From positions 1 through 64,000 of the forward strand of contig JAVJVX010000006.1 of assembly GCA_040220875.1 (NCBI GenBank): a DNA stretch of 64,000 nucleotides. The letters are read 5' to 3'. How positions within the stretch are numbered: position 1 is the first letter of the stretch; each line of letters starts with the position of its first letter. Positions 22,558 through 32,708 of this stretch are shown in pieces. Both the position numbers and the translations under genes were made by a program. Under the pieces are notes generated by a model that was not told the origin of the DNA, made no database searches, and saw nothing but the letters and a program-made list of their open reading frames with translations. This stretch comes from Alphaproteobacteria bacterium. GTDB taxonomy: Bacteria > Pseudomonadota > Alphaproteobacteria > JAVJVX01.

Positions 22558-23334
22558 CTAGTCCGGCGCGACACGGGTCAGCGTCAGGACATTGACCTCG
22601 CCCGCCCCGGCCGCGCCCAGCGTCGCGGCACAGCTATTGGCCGTGGCGCCGCTGGTCAGCACATCGTCCACCAGGAGCACTCTCAGGCCATCGATCGGCC
22701 GGGCCCGATAATCCGGATTAAGCGCGAACGCGCCGCGCACGGTCCTTTCCCGCGCCGCGCGCCCGAGGCCGCCGAGACTCTGGGTGCGCCGCGTCCGATG
22801 GAGCAGGTCGGGCCAAACCGGAACCCCGCTCTCGCGCCCGATGACCCGGGCAAGCAAGGCGGCCTGGTTATAGCGGCGTCCGAGAAGCCGGGCGCGATGG
22901 AGCGGCACCGGCACGATCACATCTGCCCGGGCCAGGAGCTCTGCCCCGGCACGCGCCATCCAGCGACCGAAGACGGGGGCGGCGTCCGTGCGGTCGCCAT
23001 ATTTGAACCGCATCAGCAGGTCGCGCCCCAGTTCATTGTAAAGCAGGACCGCGCGCGCGGAATCAAAGACCGGGCGATCCTTCAGACAGGCACCGCACAA
23101 GGCACCCGTACCCAGTTCGAACTCGAGCGGCAGACCGCAAGCCGCGCAGACCGGATCGGTGATGAAGGCAAGCCCCGGCCAGCAACGGGGGCAGACGCCC
23201 TCGGTCGCATGTACGACGGCGCCGCACGCGAGGCAGCGGGGCGGCACGAACAGGTCCAGCAACGCCTGCCCCCAGCGCCGGAACGGGGCCGGGCGGTCGG
23301 GCGTGGCCGGATCGCGGGGGGCGAGGACGGACAT
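22558..23334 (-). CDS. comF: ComF family phosphoribosyltransferase-like protein
   Basis: The 258-residue protein has an N-terminal zinc-ribbon-like cysteine set (CLACG, CPRCW, CAACG, CGACL; residues about 35-90) and a C-terminal phosphoribosyltransferase fold with the PRPP motif VLLVDDVLTSGAT. ComF proteins take part in DNA uptake in naturally competent species, but the family is broadly conserved and its role outside competence is uncertain. It is divergent from the methyltransferase gene at 23393 with a 58-base gap. No other competence genes are in view. Confidence 0.88.
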   Translation of the reverse strand: MSVLAPRDPATPDRPAPFRRWGQALLDLFVPPRCLACGAVVHATEGVCPRCWPGLAFITDPVCAACGLPLEFELGTGALCGACLKDRPVFDSARAVLLYNELGRDLLMRFKYGDRTDAAPVFGRWMARAGAELLARADVIVPVPLHRARLLGRRYNQAALLARVIGRESGVPVWPDLLHRTRRTQSLGGLGRAARERTVRGAFALNPDYRARPIDGLRVLLVDDVLTSGATANSCAATLGAAGAGEVNVLTLTRVAPD

Positions 23335-23392
23335 GGCGTCATCTCAGCGAGGCGTGTGGTAACTGTCAACGAATTGCGCTACGCCTTTCGGC

Positions 23393-24352
23393 ATGGACGA
23401 GATGCCCGTCATTTTCGACCGTCCCCTCCTGCGCCGACGCCGCGATCGGCAGGCCCGCCGACTGGCCGGCGAGCCGCGGGCGACCGCCCCCCTTTATCAC
23501 GAGGTGGCCGACCGGCTGACTGACCGGTTGCGCGACGTGCGCCGCGACTTTCCCGATGCCCTCGATCTCGGAGCGGGGGCCGGCGCGTTGTCGGCCCTGT
23601 TGCGCGACCGGGGCGGCGTGAGCCGCGTGGTCGCCCTCGATATCAGCCACGAGTGGGGGCGGTGTCACCAGGCTCGGCCGAACGACGACCTGGTCGTGAC
23701 GGGTGACGAGGAACTCCTGCCCTTCGCCGAAGCGAGCTTCGATCTCGTCGTGTCGTCCCTCGCCCTTCACTGGGTCAACGACCTGCCCGGGACGTTGGCC
23801 CAGATTCGCCGTGCGCTGCGCCCCGACGGGTTTTTCCTCGCCTCCTTCTGGGGCGGGGAAACGCTTCACGAATTGCGCGCCGCCTGGATGGCGGCCGAGA
23901 TCGAGATGGAGGGAGGCGCGGGCCCCCGGGTCTCGCCCTTGGTCGAAACGGCGGATGCAGGCGCGCTCATGCAACGCGCGGGCTTCGCGCTGCCAGTTGT
24001 GGATGCCGACCGGATCACCGTTACCTATGAGGATGCTTTCGCGCTCATGGCCGATCTGCGCCTGATGGGCGAGGCCAATGCCATGCGCGACATGCGTCGC
24101 CATTTCTCGCGCCGCGGGACGGTGCTGCGCATGGCCGAGATTTACCGCGACCGGTTCGGCCTGTCCGACGGCCGCATTCCGGCAAGTTTCCAGGCGATCT
24201 ATCTGACCGGCTGGGCACCGCACGACTCCCAGCAGAAACCGCTTCGCCCGGGGCAGGCCCGGACGCGGCTGGCAGATGCGCTTGGGACCGATGAAGTGCC
24301 GACCGGCGCCCCCACCCGGCCAGGCCCCGGCGGAACAGGCGGCGAGGGCTAG
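23393..24352 (+). CDS. Class I SAM-dependent methyltransferase (NDUFAF5/BioC-like)
   Basis: The 319-residue protein has a SAM-binding region DALDLGAGAGALSALL, a post-motif DEELLPFAEASFDLVVSS, and LHWVNDLPG. The order and the C-terminal Tyr/Gly stretch (FQAIYLTGWAP) match the alphaproteobacterial relatives of human NDUFAF5, a respiratory complex I assembly factor. The exact reaction is unknown; NDUFAF5 itself hydroxylates an arginine of complex I. It overlaps the convergent mutT by four bases. Confidence 0.82.
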   Translation: MDEMPVIFDRPLLRRRRDRQARRLAGEPRATAPLYHEVADRLTDRLRDVRRDFPDALDLGAGAGALSALLRDRGGVSRVVALDISHEWGRCHQARPNDDLVVTGDEELLPFAEASFDLVVSSLALHWVNDLPGTLAQIRRALRPDGFFLASFWGGETLHELRAAWMAAEIEMEGGAGPRVSPLVETADAGALMQRAGFALPVVDADRITVTYEDAFALMADLRLMGEANAMRDMRRHFSRRGTVLRMAEIYRDRFGLSDGRIPASFQAIYLTGWAPHDSQQKPLRPGQARTRLADALGTDEVPTGAPTRPGPGGTGGEG

Positions 24353-24750
24353 AGCAAATCGCGTAGCATCGCAACCAGCGGCCGGTCGGCGGGCGGCATT
24401 TCGTACCGAGCCAGGTCCCGGGGCAAGACCCAGGCGATTTCCGCGTGTTCAAGGGCTCGGGGCCGGCCTTCCCAGACGCGGCAGACGTAAAGCGGCATCA
24501 ACAGGTGAAATTCCGGATAGGAGTGCGAGGCGAAGGTGAAGGGCGCGAGGCAACTCGCGGTGACATCGATGCCGAGCTCTTCCCGGAGTTCACGGATGAG
24601 TGCCGCCTCGGGCGTCTCCCCGGCCGCGAGCTTGCCGCCCGGAAATTCCCATAGTCCCGCCATGGCCTTGCCCGCAGGCCGCTTGCCGATCAGCACCCGA
24701 CCGTCGGGATCGATCAGCGCGACTGCGGCCACCAGGACGGGCTCGGCCAT
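24349..24750 (-). CDS. mutT: Nudix hydrolase, MutT-type
   Basis: The 133-residue protein has a full Nudix box (about 39-61: GGKLAAGETPEAAL then RELREELGI), preceded by the MutT-like LIGKRPAGKAMAGLWEFPG. MutT hydrolyses 8-oxo-dGTP and prevents transversions. It lies directly downstream of argJ (8-base gap), an arrangement I recall from other alphaproteobacteria. Confidence 0.9.
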   Translation of the reverse strand: MAEPVLVAAVALIDPDGRVLIGKRPAGKAMAGLWEFPGGKLAAGETPEAALIRELREELGIDVTASCLAPFTFASHSYPEFHLLMPLYVCRVWEGRPRALEHAEIAWVLPRDLARYEMPPADRPLVAMLRDLL

Positions 24751-24758
24751 CGCCCGCC

Positions 24759-25988
24759 CTAACTCCGGTAATCGGCATTGATGGAGATGTAGCGATGCGT
24801 GAGGTCACAGGTCCAGACCCGCGCCGCGGCATTGCCGACGCCAGCATCCACCTCGATCACGATGTCCTGGCACTTCATGTGTCGCGCCACCGGCGTTTCA
24901 TCGTAATCCGGCAGGACCGCACCCTTCGCCGCCACCGGCACGCCACCGATGGCGATTTTGAGCTTCTTCTGATCGCACCGTTCGCCCGACTTGCCGATCG
25001 CCATCACGATCCGCCCCCAGTTGGCGTCTTCCCCGGCGATCGCCGTCTTGACGAGGGGCGAATTGGCGATCGCCAGTCCGAGCCGCCGGGCTGCCGCCTC
25101 GCTGGCGGCCCCCGTCACACTGACGGTGACGAACTTCGTCGCTCCCTCGCCATCGCGCACGATAAGGTGAGCAAGCTCGACCAGAAGCTCCTCCAGCTTC
25201 TCGCGAAAGTCCCGGAAGTGGCGATCGCTCGCCTTGACGATTTTCCTGTGCTTAGGCCCTTGCCCGGTCGCGGCCAGCAGCACGGTATCATTCGTCGACG
25301 TGTCGCTGTCCACCGTGATCGAGTTAAAGGAGCGTGCGTTGGCCCGGCTCAGCGCCACCTGCAGGACGTCGGCCGGAATCTTCGCATCCGTGAACACAAA
25401 CCCCAGCATTGTCGCCATGTTCGGTGCGATCATGCCCGATCCCTTGGCGATCCCCGCAAGCTGCACCTTGACGCCATCGATTACCGCCGTTCGTGTCGCC
25501 GCCTTGGGAAACGTATCCGTCGTGCAGATCGCCGAAGCCGCGGCCTCCCAGTCCCTTTCGCCGAGATTGCCGGCCAGTTCCGGCAAGGCGGCGACGATCT
25601 TTTCGTCAGGCAGCAGGCCGCCGATGACACCGGTCGAGGCGATGAATACATCCCGGGCTCCGCAGCCGAGCACCCGCGCCGCTTCCGCCGCCGTGCGCCT
25701 GACCGATTCCATGCCGGCTTTGCCGGTAAACGCATTGGCGGTCCCGGCATTGACGACAATGGCGCGGATGCGCCCTCGTGGCAGGATTTTTTGGCACCAT
25801 GTCACAGGCGCCGCCCGCGTCGCGGAGCGCGTGAACACTCCCGCCGCGGTGGCGCCCTTTTCCAGCGCAGCCAGGAACAGATCGCGCCGTCCGCGGTAGC
25901 GAATACCGCAGGATGTCGCACCGATCCTGAGCCCGGCGATCGCGGGCAGGCTGGGAAAGGCCTCGGGGGCCAGGGGGGATTTCTCCAT
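24759..25988 (-). CDS. argJ: Bifunctional glutamate N-acetyltransferase / amino-acid acetyltransferase
   Basis: The 409-residue protein is ArgJ, which transfers the acetyl group from acetylornithine to glutamate and, when bifunctional, makes N-acetylglutamate from acetyl-CoA. The autocleavage nucleophile is T193 in NMATMLGF, preceded by the conserved KGSGMIAPN; the product self-cleaves into two chains. The ATG at 25988 has AAGG seven to ten bases upstream. It is divergent from secA. Length is normal. Confidence 0.96.
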   Translation of the reverse strand: MEKSPLAPEAFPSLPAIAGLRIGATSCGIRYRGRRDLFLAALEKGATAAGVFTRSATRAAPVTWCQKILPRGRIRAIVVNAGTANAFTGKAGMESVRRTAAEAARVLGCGARDVFIASTGVIGGLLPDEKIVAALPELAGNLGERDWEAAASAICTTDTFPKAATRTAVIDGVKVQLAGIAKGSGMIAPNMATMLGFVFTDAKIPADVLQVALSRANARSFNSITVDSDTSTNDTVLLAATGQGPKHRKIVKASDRHFRDFREKLEELLVELAHLIVRDGEGATKFVTVSVTGAASEAAARRLGLAIANSPLVKTAIAGEDANWGRIVMAIGKSGERCDQKKLKIAIGGVPVAAKGAVLPDYDETPVARHMKCQDIVIEVDAGVGNAAARVWTCDLTHRYISINADYRS

Positions 25989-26271
25989 CGCTTGACACCT
26001 TGTTGAAAAGCGGATTTGGAGGCTGGCTTAAAGCACATTGCACCCGCGCGTACAAGAAAGGCCGGGGCCGGCCGGCCGGAGAGCGCCCATTCCGCGGCTT
26101 CCGGACGGTCCGGGCCCGGGCCGGTATCTTCCTGCGACATTGACAGCGCCGGGCGGGCCTCCTATGTGAAGGGCTCCCCCGGCAGTGTCGGCAAGCCGCC
26201 ATTTTTGGGGATCCCCGGCGGTTTCGCGGTGTCCCGCTTCAGCCCTGATTCCAGATTCCGAGAGAGTCTTC
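25989..26271. other. Divergent intergenic region between argJ and secA
   Basis: About 283 bases. It contains a good plus-strand promoter for secA at 26140-26168. A peptidyl-prolyl isomerase gene, which I recall between these genes in some relatives, is absent here. No other structure was recognised. Confidence 0.45.
26140..26168 (+). promoter_or_regulatory. sigma70-type promoter of secA
   Basis: TTGACA (26140-26145), a 17-base spacer and TATGTG (26163-26168) form a near-consensus promoter about 100 bases upstream of the secA start. Confidence 0.55.
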
Positions 26272-29016
26272 ATGCTCAACGTGCTCGCCAAAAAGCTCTT
26301 CGGCTCCGCCAACGAGCGCGTTCTCAAGAGTTTCAGCGGCACCGTGCAGATCATCAATGAACTCGAGGCCGAGACGGCGGCCCTCGACGACGCGGCATTG
26401 CGCGCGCGAACCGCCGATTTCCGGGCCCGGCTGGCGGACGGTATCCCGCTCGACGAGATCCTGCCCGAAGCTTTCGCCACCGTGCGCGAAGCGGCCCGCC
26501 GTACGCTCGGCCAGCGCCATTACGACGTCCAGCTCATCGGCGGGATGGTGCTTCACAAGGGCATGATCGCGGAAATGAAGACGGGCGAGGGCAAGACGCT
26601 CGTTGCAACGCTCGCCGCCTATCTGAATGCACTTCCGGGGACCGGCGTACACGTGGTCACGGTCAACGACTATCTGGCCGAGCGAGATGCCAACTGGATG
26701 GGCGAGATTTACAGGTTTCTCGGGCTGACGGTCGGCGTGATCAAACATGGCCTGTCGGACGCGGAGCGCAAGGCCGCCTATGCGGCCGATATCACATACG
26801 CGACCAATAACGAACTGGGCTTCGATTACCTGCGCGACAACATGAAGTTCCGCCTCGATGACATGGCGCAGCGCGATTTCAACTTCGCCATCGTGGACGA
26901 GGTCGACAATATCCTGATCGACGAGGCGCGCACGCCGCTCATCATTTCCGGGCCGGCCGAAGATTCGTCAACACTCTACGCCCAGGTGGACAAGCTGATC
27001 CCGCTTCTGGGCGAGGACGATTTCGAGAAGGACGAAAAGCACCGCGCGGTCACACTTACCGAGACCGGGGCGGAGAGGGTCGAGGAACTTCTGAACGAGC
27101 ACGGCCTGATCGAGGAAGGGGCGCTCTACGACGTGCAGAACGTCTCCCTCGTCCATCACGTCAACCAGGCGCTCCGCGCGCACACGCTATATGCGCGGGA
27201 CACGGATTATATCGTCAAGGACGACAAGATCGTCATCATCGACGAATTTACCGGCCGCATGATGGAGGGCCGGCGTTTCTCCGAGGGGCTGCATCAGGCA
27301 CTCGAAGCCAAGGAAGGCGTGACCATTCAGGTGGAGAACCAGACGCTCGCCTCCATTTCCTTCCAGAACTATTTCCGCCTTTATCCCAAGCTGTCCGGCA
27401 TGACCGGCACGGCCATGACCGAGGCAGCGGAGTTCGAGGAGATTTACGGCCTTCGCGTCGTCTCGATACCAACCAACCGGCCGACGATCCGGGTGGACAA
27501 TGACGACGAGGTCTACCGGACCCTCGGTGAGAAAACCGAGGCGATCCTCGATCAGATTGCGGCCTGCCAGGAACGCGACCAGCCCGTCCTTGTCGGCACT
27601 GTCAGCATCGAGAAAAGCGAACAGCTCTCGGCCGCGCTCAAAAAGCGCAAGATCAGGCACAATGTGCTGAATGCACGCTACCACGTCCAGGAAGCCGAGA
27701 TCATCGTGCAGGCGGGTGAGCCGGGCGCGGTCACCATCGCCACCAACATGGCCGGCCGCGGCACCGATATCCAGCTCGGCGGTAACGCTGAGGCACTTCT
27801 CGAGAAACGGGTCTCCGACATTTCGGATCCCGCAAAACGCGCCACGGAAGAGGCGCGGCTCGCGCCCGAAATAGAGGCCGAAGTGGCGGAAAAGCGCGAA
27901 CGGGTCAAGGCCGCGGGCGGGCTTTTCGTCCTCGGCACGGAGCGCCATGAAAGCCGGCGGATCGACAACCAGCTTCGCGGCCGTTCCGGCCGACAGGGCG
28001 ATCCGGGTGAAAGCAAGTTTTTCCTGTCGCTCGAGGATGATCTGATGCGGATCTTCGGCTCGGATCGCATGGACGGGATGCTCCAGCGTCTCGGCCTGGA
28101 GGAGGGCGAGGCGATCACGCACCCCTGGATCAACAAGGCGCTCGAGAAGGCACAGCAGAAGGTCGAGGCCCGCAACTTCGAGATTCGCAAGAACCTCCTC
28201 AAGTACGACGATGTGATGAATGACCAGCGCAAGGTCATCTACGAGCAGCGCCGCGACATCATGATGGCGGAAGGCGTCGCCGAGACGATCCGCGACATGC
28301 GCCACGAGGTGCTTGAGGACACCGTGGCCCGCTGCATTCCGGCCAAGTCCCAGCCCGAGGAATGGGATATCGACGGCCTCCACGCGGAATGTCTGCGCCT
28401 GCTCAACCTGAACCTGCCGGTCCGGGACTGGGCCGACGAGGACGGTGTCGCCGAGGCGGAAATCCGCGAGCGCCTGATCGAGGCGGGCGACCGCAAGATG
28501 GCCGAAAAGGCCGCCACCTACGGGCCGGAGATCATGCGCTCGGCCGAGAAAAGCATCCTTCTCCAGTTGCTCGACCAGACCTGGAAGGACCATCTGCTGC
28601 AGCTCGATCACCTGCGCCAAGGCATCAATCTGCGCGCCTACGGGCAGAAGAACCCGCTCAACGAATACAAGTTCGAAGCCTTCAAGATGTTCAGCGCCAT
28701 GCTGTCACGGCTGCGCGAAGAGGTGGTCTCGGTTCTCTCGCATCTGGAAATCCGCGTGGGCGGGCCCAACCCGGCCGACTCGCTGCCGCACGAGCCATCC
28801 AATGTGACCGAATCGCGCGAAGATCCCGCGCTTGCGGGCAGAGCCGCCGGCAATGGCCCGGCGCGCGAATCGGGCGGAACCGTGCGCAACGCGCCGCCCG
28901 CCGGGGTCGATGCGGACCCGCGCAATCCCGCCACCTGGGGCAAGGTCCCGCGCAACGCGCCCTGCCCGTGCGGATCAGGCAAAAAATACAAACACTGCCA
29001 CGGAAAACTGGCCTAG
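26272..29016 (+). CDS. secA: Preprotein translocase ATPase SecA
   Basis: The 914-residue motor drives proteins through SecYEG. The Walker A MKTGEGKT lies at about 102-109, with the DEAD-type [14 protein letters not shown], the C-terminal helicase lobe ([10 protein letters not shown]), and a zinc-binding SEC-C tail, [14 protein letters not shown], for SecB binding. I place the start at the ATG at 26272 ([11 protein letters not shown]), where family homology begins. Downstream lies a small low-GC gene in the same direction. Confidence 0.98.
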   Translation: MLNVLAKKLFGSANERVLKSFSGTVQIINELEAETAALDDAALRARTADFRARLADGIPLDEILPEAFATVREAARRTLGQRHYDVQLIGGMVLHKGMIAEMKTGEGKTLVATLAAYLNALPGTGVHVVTVNDYLAERDANWMGEIYRFLGLTVGVIKHGLSDAERKAAYAADITYATNNELGFDYLRDNMKFRLDDMAQRDFNFAIVDEVDNILIDEARTPLIISGPAEDSSTLYAQVDKLIPLLGEDDFEKDEKHRAVTLTETGAERVEELLNEHGLIEEGALYDVQNVSLVHHVNQALRAHTLYARDTDYIVKDDKIVIIDEFTGRMMEGRRFSEGLHQALEAKEGVTIQVENQTLASISFQNYFRLYPKLSGMTGTAMTEAAEFEEIYGLRVVSIPTNRPTIRVDNDDEVYRTLGEKTEAILDQIAACQERDQPVLVGTVSIEKSEQLSAALKKRKIRHNVLNARYHVQEAEIIVQAGEPGAVTIATNMAGRGTDIQLGGNAEALLEKRVSDISDPAKRATEEARLAPEIEAEVAEKRERVKAAGGLFVLGTERHESRRIDNQLRGRSGRQGDPGESKFFLSLEDDLMRIFGSDRMDGMLQRLGLEEGEAITHPWINKALEKAQQKVEARNFEIRKNLLKYDDVMNDQRKVIYEQRRDIMMAEGVAETIRDMRHEVLEDTVARCIPAKSQPEEWDIDGLHAECLRLLNLNLPVRDWADEDGVAEAEIRERLIEAGDRKMAEKAATYGPEIMRSAEKSILLQLLDQTWKDHLLQLDHLRQGINLRAYGQKNPLNEYKFEAFKMFSAMLSRLREEVVSVLSHLEIRVGGPNPADSLPHEPSNVTESREDPALAGRAAGNGPARESGGTVRNAPPAGVDADPRNPATWGKVPRNAPCPCGSGKKYKHCHGKLA

Positions 29017-29054
29017 GCGTCAACTCTGCAGAAGAAGTCCAAGGAGCGAGTGCT

Positions 29055-29438
29055 TTGGCAACAGATAAAGAAATTCGCGCAGAGATTGACACGGGCACGG
29101 TGAGAGCGCTGCTGCTGATGAACGGCGGCGGGGCGCTTGCTTTGTTATCAATTCTGCCTGAGGTCTTGGACAATCGCGAACTGGCAAGAGTGGTACTGTG
29201 GGGGATCATGCTCCTGATACTGGGACTATCTCTTGCTGTTTGCCATAATCGCCTTCGTCGGAAATGTTCTGAGAGATATGAAGAGTACGAGGGACAGCCG
29301 CCGAAATGGAGGATGCTCGGTATCCAACTTTGGGACTGTCGCACATGCTGCCTTAGCACCGCGCTTATGTGGTCTTCGACCTTAGCCTTTATTGCAGCAG
29401 GGCTCTTGGTCCCATTTTGTGGCCTTCAGATCATTTAG
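29055..29438 (+). CDS. Small multi-pass membrane protein of unknown function, TTG start
   Basis: The TTG at 29055 is preceded by AAGGAG with an eight-base spacer and gives 127 residues ending at 29438. The sequence has three hydrophobic stretches: LLLMNGGGALALLSIL (about 17-32), VVLWGIMLLILGLSLAV (about 43-59) and LMWSSTLAFIAAGLLVPF (about 105-123), with a basic, Cys-containing loop between the second and third. The NGG-rich first helix resembles small membrane proteins I have seen in other Proteobacteria, but I cannot name the family. The base composition is visibly lower in GC than its neighbours (hand counts: 53% for 29161-29220 and 45% for 29221-29280). It lies between secA and accA, which suggests recent acquisition. 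Confidence 0.72.
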   Translation: MATDKEIRAEIDTGTVRALLLMNGGGALALLSILPEVLDNRELARVVLWGIMLLILGLSLAVCHNRLRRKCSERYEEYEGQPPKWRMLGIQLWDCRTCCLSTALMWSSTLAFIAAGLLVPFCGLQII

Positions 29439-29467
29439 ACGGGCTTGAGTCGGAAGAACACGGACGT

Positions 29468-30424
29468 CTAGCCAAGTCCCTTTTGGCCCATGGCCAGGAA
29501 CTTGTCGCGCCGGCGCACGCGCAGCGCGCCGCCCTCGACCGACAGTAGCGGCTTGAGGGCATGGTCGATCGCCTCGCCGGTTGCCGCGATTGCCTCATTC
29601 TTGTCGCGATGGGCGCCGCCCACGGGCTCCGGCACGATGGCGTCGATCACGCCGAGCTTCTTAAGGTCTTCTGCCGTCAGCCGCATCGCGACCGCCGCCT
29701 CCTCGGCCTTTTCACTGCTCCGCCACAGGATCGAGGCGCAGCCCTCGGGCGAGATCACGGAATAGATGGCGTGCTCCATCATGACGACGGTATTGGCCGC
29801 AGCCAGCGCGATGGCGCCGCCCGAGCCCCCTTCGCCGATAATCACGGAGACGAGCGGCACGCGCACGCCGAGGCAGACCTCGATGGATTTGGCGATGGCT
29901 TCAGCCTGCCCGCGCTCTTCCGCCCCGACGCCCGGATAAGCGCCCGGCGTATCGACGAAGGTGATGATAGGCAGGCCAAAGCGGTCCGCCAGACGCATCA
30001 GGCGCTGAGACTTGCGGTATCCTTCGGGCCGGGCCATGCCGAAATTGTGCTCGACCCGCGCCTGGGTATTGTGCCCCTTCTCGGTCCCGATCACGACGAC
30101 CGTCCGGCCACGAAACCGGGCCAGGCCGCCAATGATGGCGCGGTCCTCCGCAAAGCTGCGGTCGCCCGCCAGCGCCTCGAAATCAGTGAACAGACCGGCG
30201 ACGTAATCCAGAAAATGCGGCCGGTCGGGGTGGCGCGCCACCTGGACCTTCTGCCAGGGCGCGAGCTTGCCGTAGGTCTGCTTGAGAATGCGCTCGGCCT
30301 TGGACTGCAGGCGCGCGACCTCTTCGGCTATGTTGATATCGCCCGCATCGCTCAGATTCCGGAGGTCGTCGATCTTGGCTTCGAGTTCCGCGATCGGCCG
30401 TTCGAAATCAAGGAAATGCTGCAT
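29468..30424 (-). CDS. accA: Acetyl-CoA carboxylase carboxyltransferase subunit alpha
   Basis: The 318-residue protein carries AccA features: the N-terminal [18 protein letters not shown], an [10 protein letters not shown]-type segment followed by [14 protein letters not shown], and the [12 protein letters not shown] glycine-rich loop. With AccD it transfers carboxyl from biotin-BCCP to acetyl-CoA, making malonyl-CoA for fatty acid synthesis. It is convergent with the small membrane protein gene and downstream of the malyl-CoA lyase gene on the same strand. Confidence 0.97.
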   Translation of the reverse strand: MQHFLDFERPIAELEAKIDDLRNLSDAGDINIAEEVARLQSKAERILKQTYGKLAPWQKVQVARHPDRPHFLDYVAGLFTDFEALAGDRSFAEDRAIIGGLARFRGRTVVVIGTEKGHNTQARVEHNFGMARPEGYRKSQRLMRLADRFGLPIITFVDTPGAYPGVGAEERGQAEAIAKSIEVCLGVRVPLVSVIIGEGGSGGAIALAAANTVVMMEHAIYSVISPEGCASILWRSSEKAEEAAVAMRLTAEDLKKLGVIDAIVPEPVGGAHRDKNEAIAATGEAIDHALKPLLSVEGGALRVRRRDKFLAMGQKGLG

Positions 30425-30532
30425 GTGTCGTTCTGGTCCCTGCCCGGCAGCGGTCCTGCCCCGGACCCGTCCCGCGGGCGAATCCTGCCCTGTCCCGCGG
30501 CCGGCGTCCAGCCCCGGGGTTCGCGCGCCGCT

Positions 30533-31510
30533 CTAGCCCTGGGCGATCATTTCCGCCTTTTTCACGAGCACCTCCGCCTGCTTGATCGAGGCGATATCGA
30601 TCAACCGGCCGTCGAGCGCCACGGCCCCCTTGCCGGTCGCCTGGGCCTCCGCCATGGCATCCAGGATGCGCTTGGCCTTGGCGACCTCGGCCTCGGATGG
30701 GCTGAAGACTTCGTTGGCCAGCGCGATTTGCGAGGGGTGAATGGCCCATTTGCCCTCGCAGCCAAGCACCGCGGCCCGATTGGCCTGTGCCTTGTAGCCG
30801 TCGGCATCGGAAAAATCGCCGAACGGTCCATCCACCGGGCGCAGCCCATTGGCGCGGGCGGCGACCACCATGCGGGCGATGGCGTAATGCCACATGTCCC
30901 CCCAATGGGTCTCGCGGTGGCCGTTCTCGGCCGGATCTGTAAGGACGGCATAGTCCGGGTTGGGCCCGCCGATATTGGTCGTCCTGGCCTTGGTCGATGC
31001 CGCGTAATCGGCGACGCCGAAATGCAGGCTTTCATTGCGCAGACTGGCGGCCGCTATCTCGTGGACATTCTGCATGCCGAGCGCGGTTTCGATGATCAGC
31101 TCGAACCCGATGCGCTTCCCGGCACCCATTGCGTCCTCGACCTGAGTGACGAGCATGTCCACCGCGTAAACATCCGACGCGGTGCCCACCTTGGGGATCA
31201 TGATCAGGTCGAGCTTATCCCTGGCCTGTTCCAGCACGTCCACGACGTCGCGGTACATGTAGTGCGTGTCGAGTCCGTTGATCCGGACCGACATGACCTT
31301 GTTGCCCCAGTCGATATCGTTCAGCGCCGCGATGATATTCTTGCGCGCCTGCACCTTGTCGTCGGGTGCCACCGCGTCCTCGAGATCGAGGAAAATGACA
31401 TCGACGTCGCTTTGCGCCGCCTTTTCGAACAGTTTTGGCTGACTCCCGGGCACGGCGAGTTCACTGCGATTGAGGCGTGGCGTGGCGGGTTCGATCAGTT
31501 TGAAGCTCAT
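30533..31510 (-). CDS. mcl: L-malyl-CoA/beta-methylmalyl-CoA lyase
   Basis: The 325-residue HpcH/HpaI-type TIM-barrel lyase matches the Rhodobacter Mcl1 pattern closely by eye, with IFLDLEDAVAPDDK (metal-binding Asp/Glu), VRINGLDT, MIPKVGTASDVYAVD, and the C-terminal KWAIHPSQIALANEVF and DIASIKQAEV. Mcl1 cleaves malyl-CoA to acetyl-CoA and glyoxylate and makes beta-methylmalyl-CoA from propionyl-CoA and glyoxylate in the ethylmalonyl-CoA pathway. A citramalyl/other CitE-like substrate is the alternative. The symbol follows usage for this family. It lies upstream of accA on the same strand (108-base gap). Confidence 0.88.
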   Translation of the reverse strand: MSFKLIEPATPRLNRSELAVPGSQPKLFEKAAQSDVDVIFLDLEDAVAPDDKVQARKNIIAALNDIDWGNKVMSVRINGLDTHYMYRDVVDVLEQARDKLDLIMIPKVGTASDVYAVDMLVTQVEDAMGAGKRIGFELIIETALGMQNVHEIAAASLRNESLHFGVADYAASTKARTTNIGGPNPDYAVLTDPAENGHRETHWGDMWHYAIARMVVAARANGLRPVDGPFGDFSDADGYKAQANRAAVLGCEGKWAIHPSQIALANEVFSPSEAEVAKAKRILDAMAEAQATGKGAVALDGRLIDIASIKQAEVLVKKAEMIAQG

Positions 31511-31700
31511 GGGTCCTCGTCTGTCCCTGTGGGCCTTGCCGGCCCGTTTACCGTGCGGTCGGGCGGGAACGGGTTGTCGGCATCTTGGGCGATGCCGGCG
31601 GAAAGCGCCGCTTTAGCCCGTTTTTTCCCGCGAAAAGCCCGGGCAACATGCCGAGCGCCGCCTTAAAAGTCAACGCCGCACCCGCCGCCCAGACCGGGGT

Positions 31701-32657
31701 TCAGCCGCGATTTCTGCGGTTTTCGGATTTCGATAGCGGGTGATGATCGCTGACTGCCGCCTTGAGGCGATCGGAGACGACATGGGTATAGATCTGGGTC
31801 GTGGCAATATCGGCATGACCCAGCAGTTTCTGGACGCTTCTCAAATCGGCACCGTGATCCAGGAGGTGGGTGGCGAAGGCGTGGCGCAGCACATGCGCCG
31901 ACACCCGCCCCGGCGCCAGCCCCGCCTCCGCCGCCAGTTCGCGCAGCAGCCGGTCGAAGCGCTGACGCGTCAGATGTCCTGCCCGGCTGCGGGAGGGAAA
32001 CAGAAAACGTGATGGTGGCGGTGGCGCGTCCTTGGATGCCTTGCCTGTTCCGGGAACAAACCGCGCGCGCCGCTCAAGATAGGCGCGAAGTGCCATCGCC
32101 GCCGGCTCGCCCAGCGGCACCAGCCGCTCCTTGCCGCCCTTGCCCTTGACCCGTACCACGAGACGCGCCAGGTCGACCGCCCCGAGGGGCAGGCTGACGA
32201 GTTCGGAAACACGCAGGCCCGAGGCATATAACAATTCGATCAGGGCGCGCAGGCGCAACCCTTCGTCCCCGGTCTTGGTGAAAGCGGCGGCGATCAGGGC
32301 GGCGACTTCGTCCTCGCTCAGAATTTTCGGCAGCGGCCTGCCGAGACGCGGGCTATCGAGGTGCTGAGCCGGATTGTCGGCACGAAACCCGTCGGCCTGA
32401 AGAAACGAGAAAAACTGGCGCAGCGTCGACAGGAAGCGCGCGCTCGTCCGGGCCGACATGCCGGCACGGGCAAGGCCGGCCATAAACCGGCGGAGGTTTT
32501 CGGGACCGCAAGTGTCGACGTCGGACCCGCGGGCGGCGAGAAACTCTTCCAGCCTGGCAAGATCGCGCCCATATGCCGCCAACGTGTTCCGGCCATGCCC
32601 GCGCTCGGCGGCGAGCATTTCAAGAAACACCTCTATGTGACGCGAACTGCCGGCCAC
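31701..32657 (-). CDS. xerD: Tyrosine recombinase XerD
   Basis: The 318-residue protein has the N-terminal SAM-like DNA-binding domain and a C-terminal catalytic domain with a full set of residues: R149 in ASGLRVSEL, K173/K176 region, H255 and R258 in HVLRHAFATHLL, H281 in LLGHADI and the nucleophile Y290 in TQIYTHV. XerD with XerC resolves chromosome dimers at dif. Start is a GTG at 32657. Single-copy housekeeping context (near aroK) favours XerD over a mobile-element integrase. Confidence 0.93.
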   Translation of the reverse strand: MAGSSRHIEVFLEMLAAERGHGRNTLAAYGRDLARLEEFLAARGSDVDTCGPENLRRFMAGLARAGMSARTSARFLSTLRQFFSFLQADGFRADNPAQHLDSPRLGRPLPKILSEDEVAALIAAAFTKTGDEGLRLRALIELLYASGLRVSELVSLPLGAVDLARLVVRVKGKGGKERLVPLGEPAAMALRAYLERRARFVPGTGKASKDAPPPPSRFLFPSRSRAGHLTRQRFDRLLRELAAEAGLAPGRVSAHVLRHAFATHLLDHGADLRSVQKLLGHADIATTQIYTHVVSDRLKAAVSDHHPLSKSENRRNRG

Positions 32658-32708
32658 TCCGCCTCCGTATCACCCGCCGGGTTTTCCGGCCGCGATGGCG
32701 GCCCCGGA

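Noticed and set aside
27187-28620. Long reading frame antisense to secA
   Set aside because: It is opposite the intact secA gene and its translation has no recognisable motif.
29561-31666. Long plus-strand frame across accA and the malyl-CoA lyase gene
   Set aside because: It runs opposite two intact enzymes and across their intergenic gap, with no signature.
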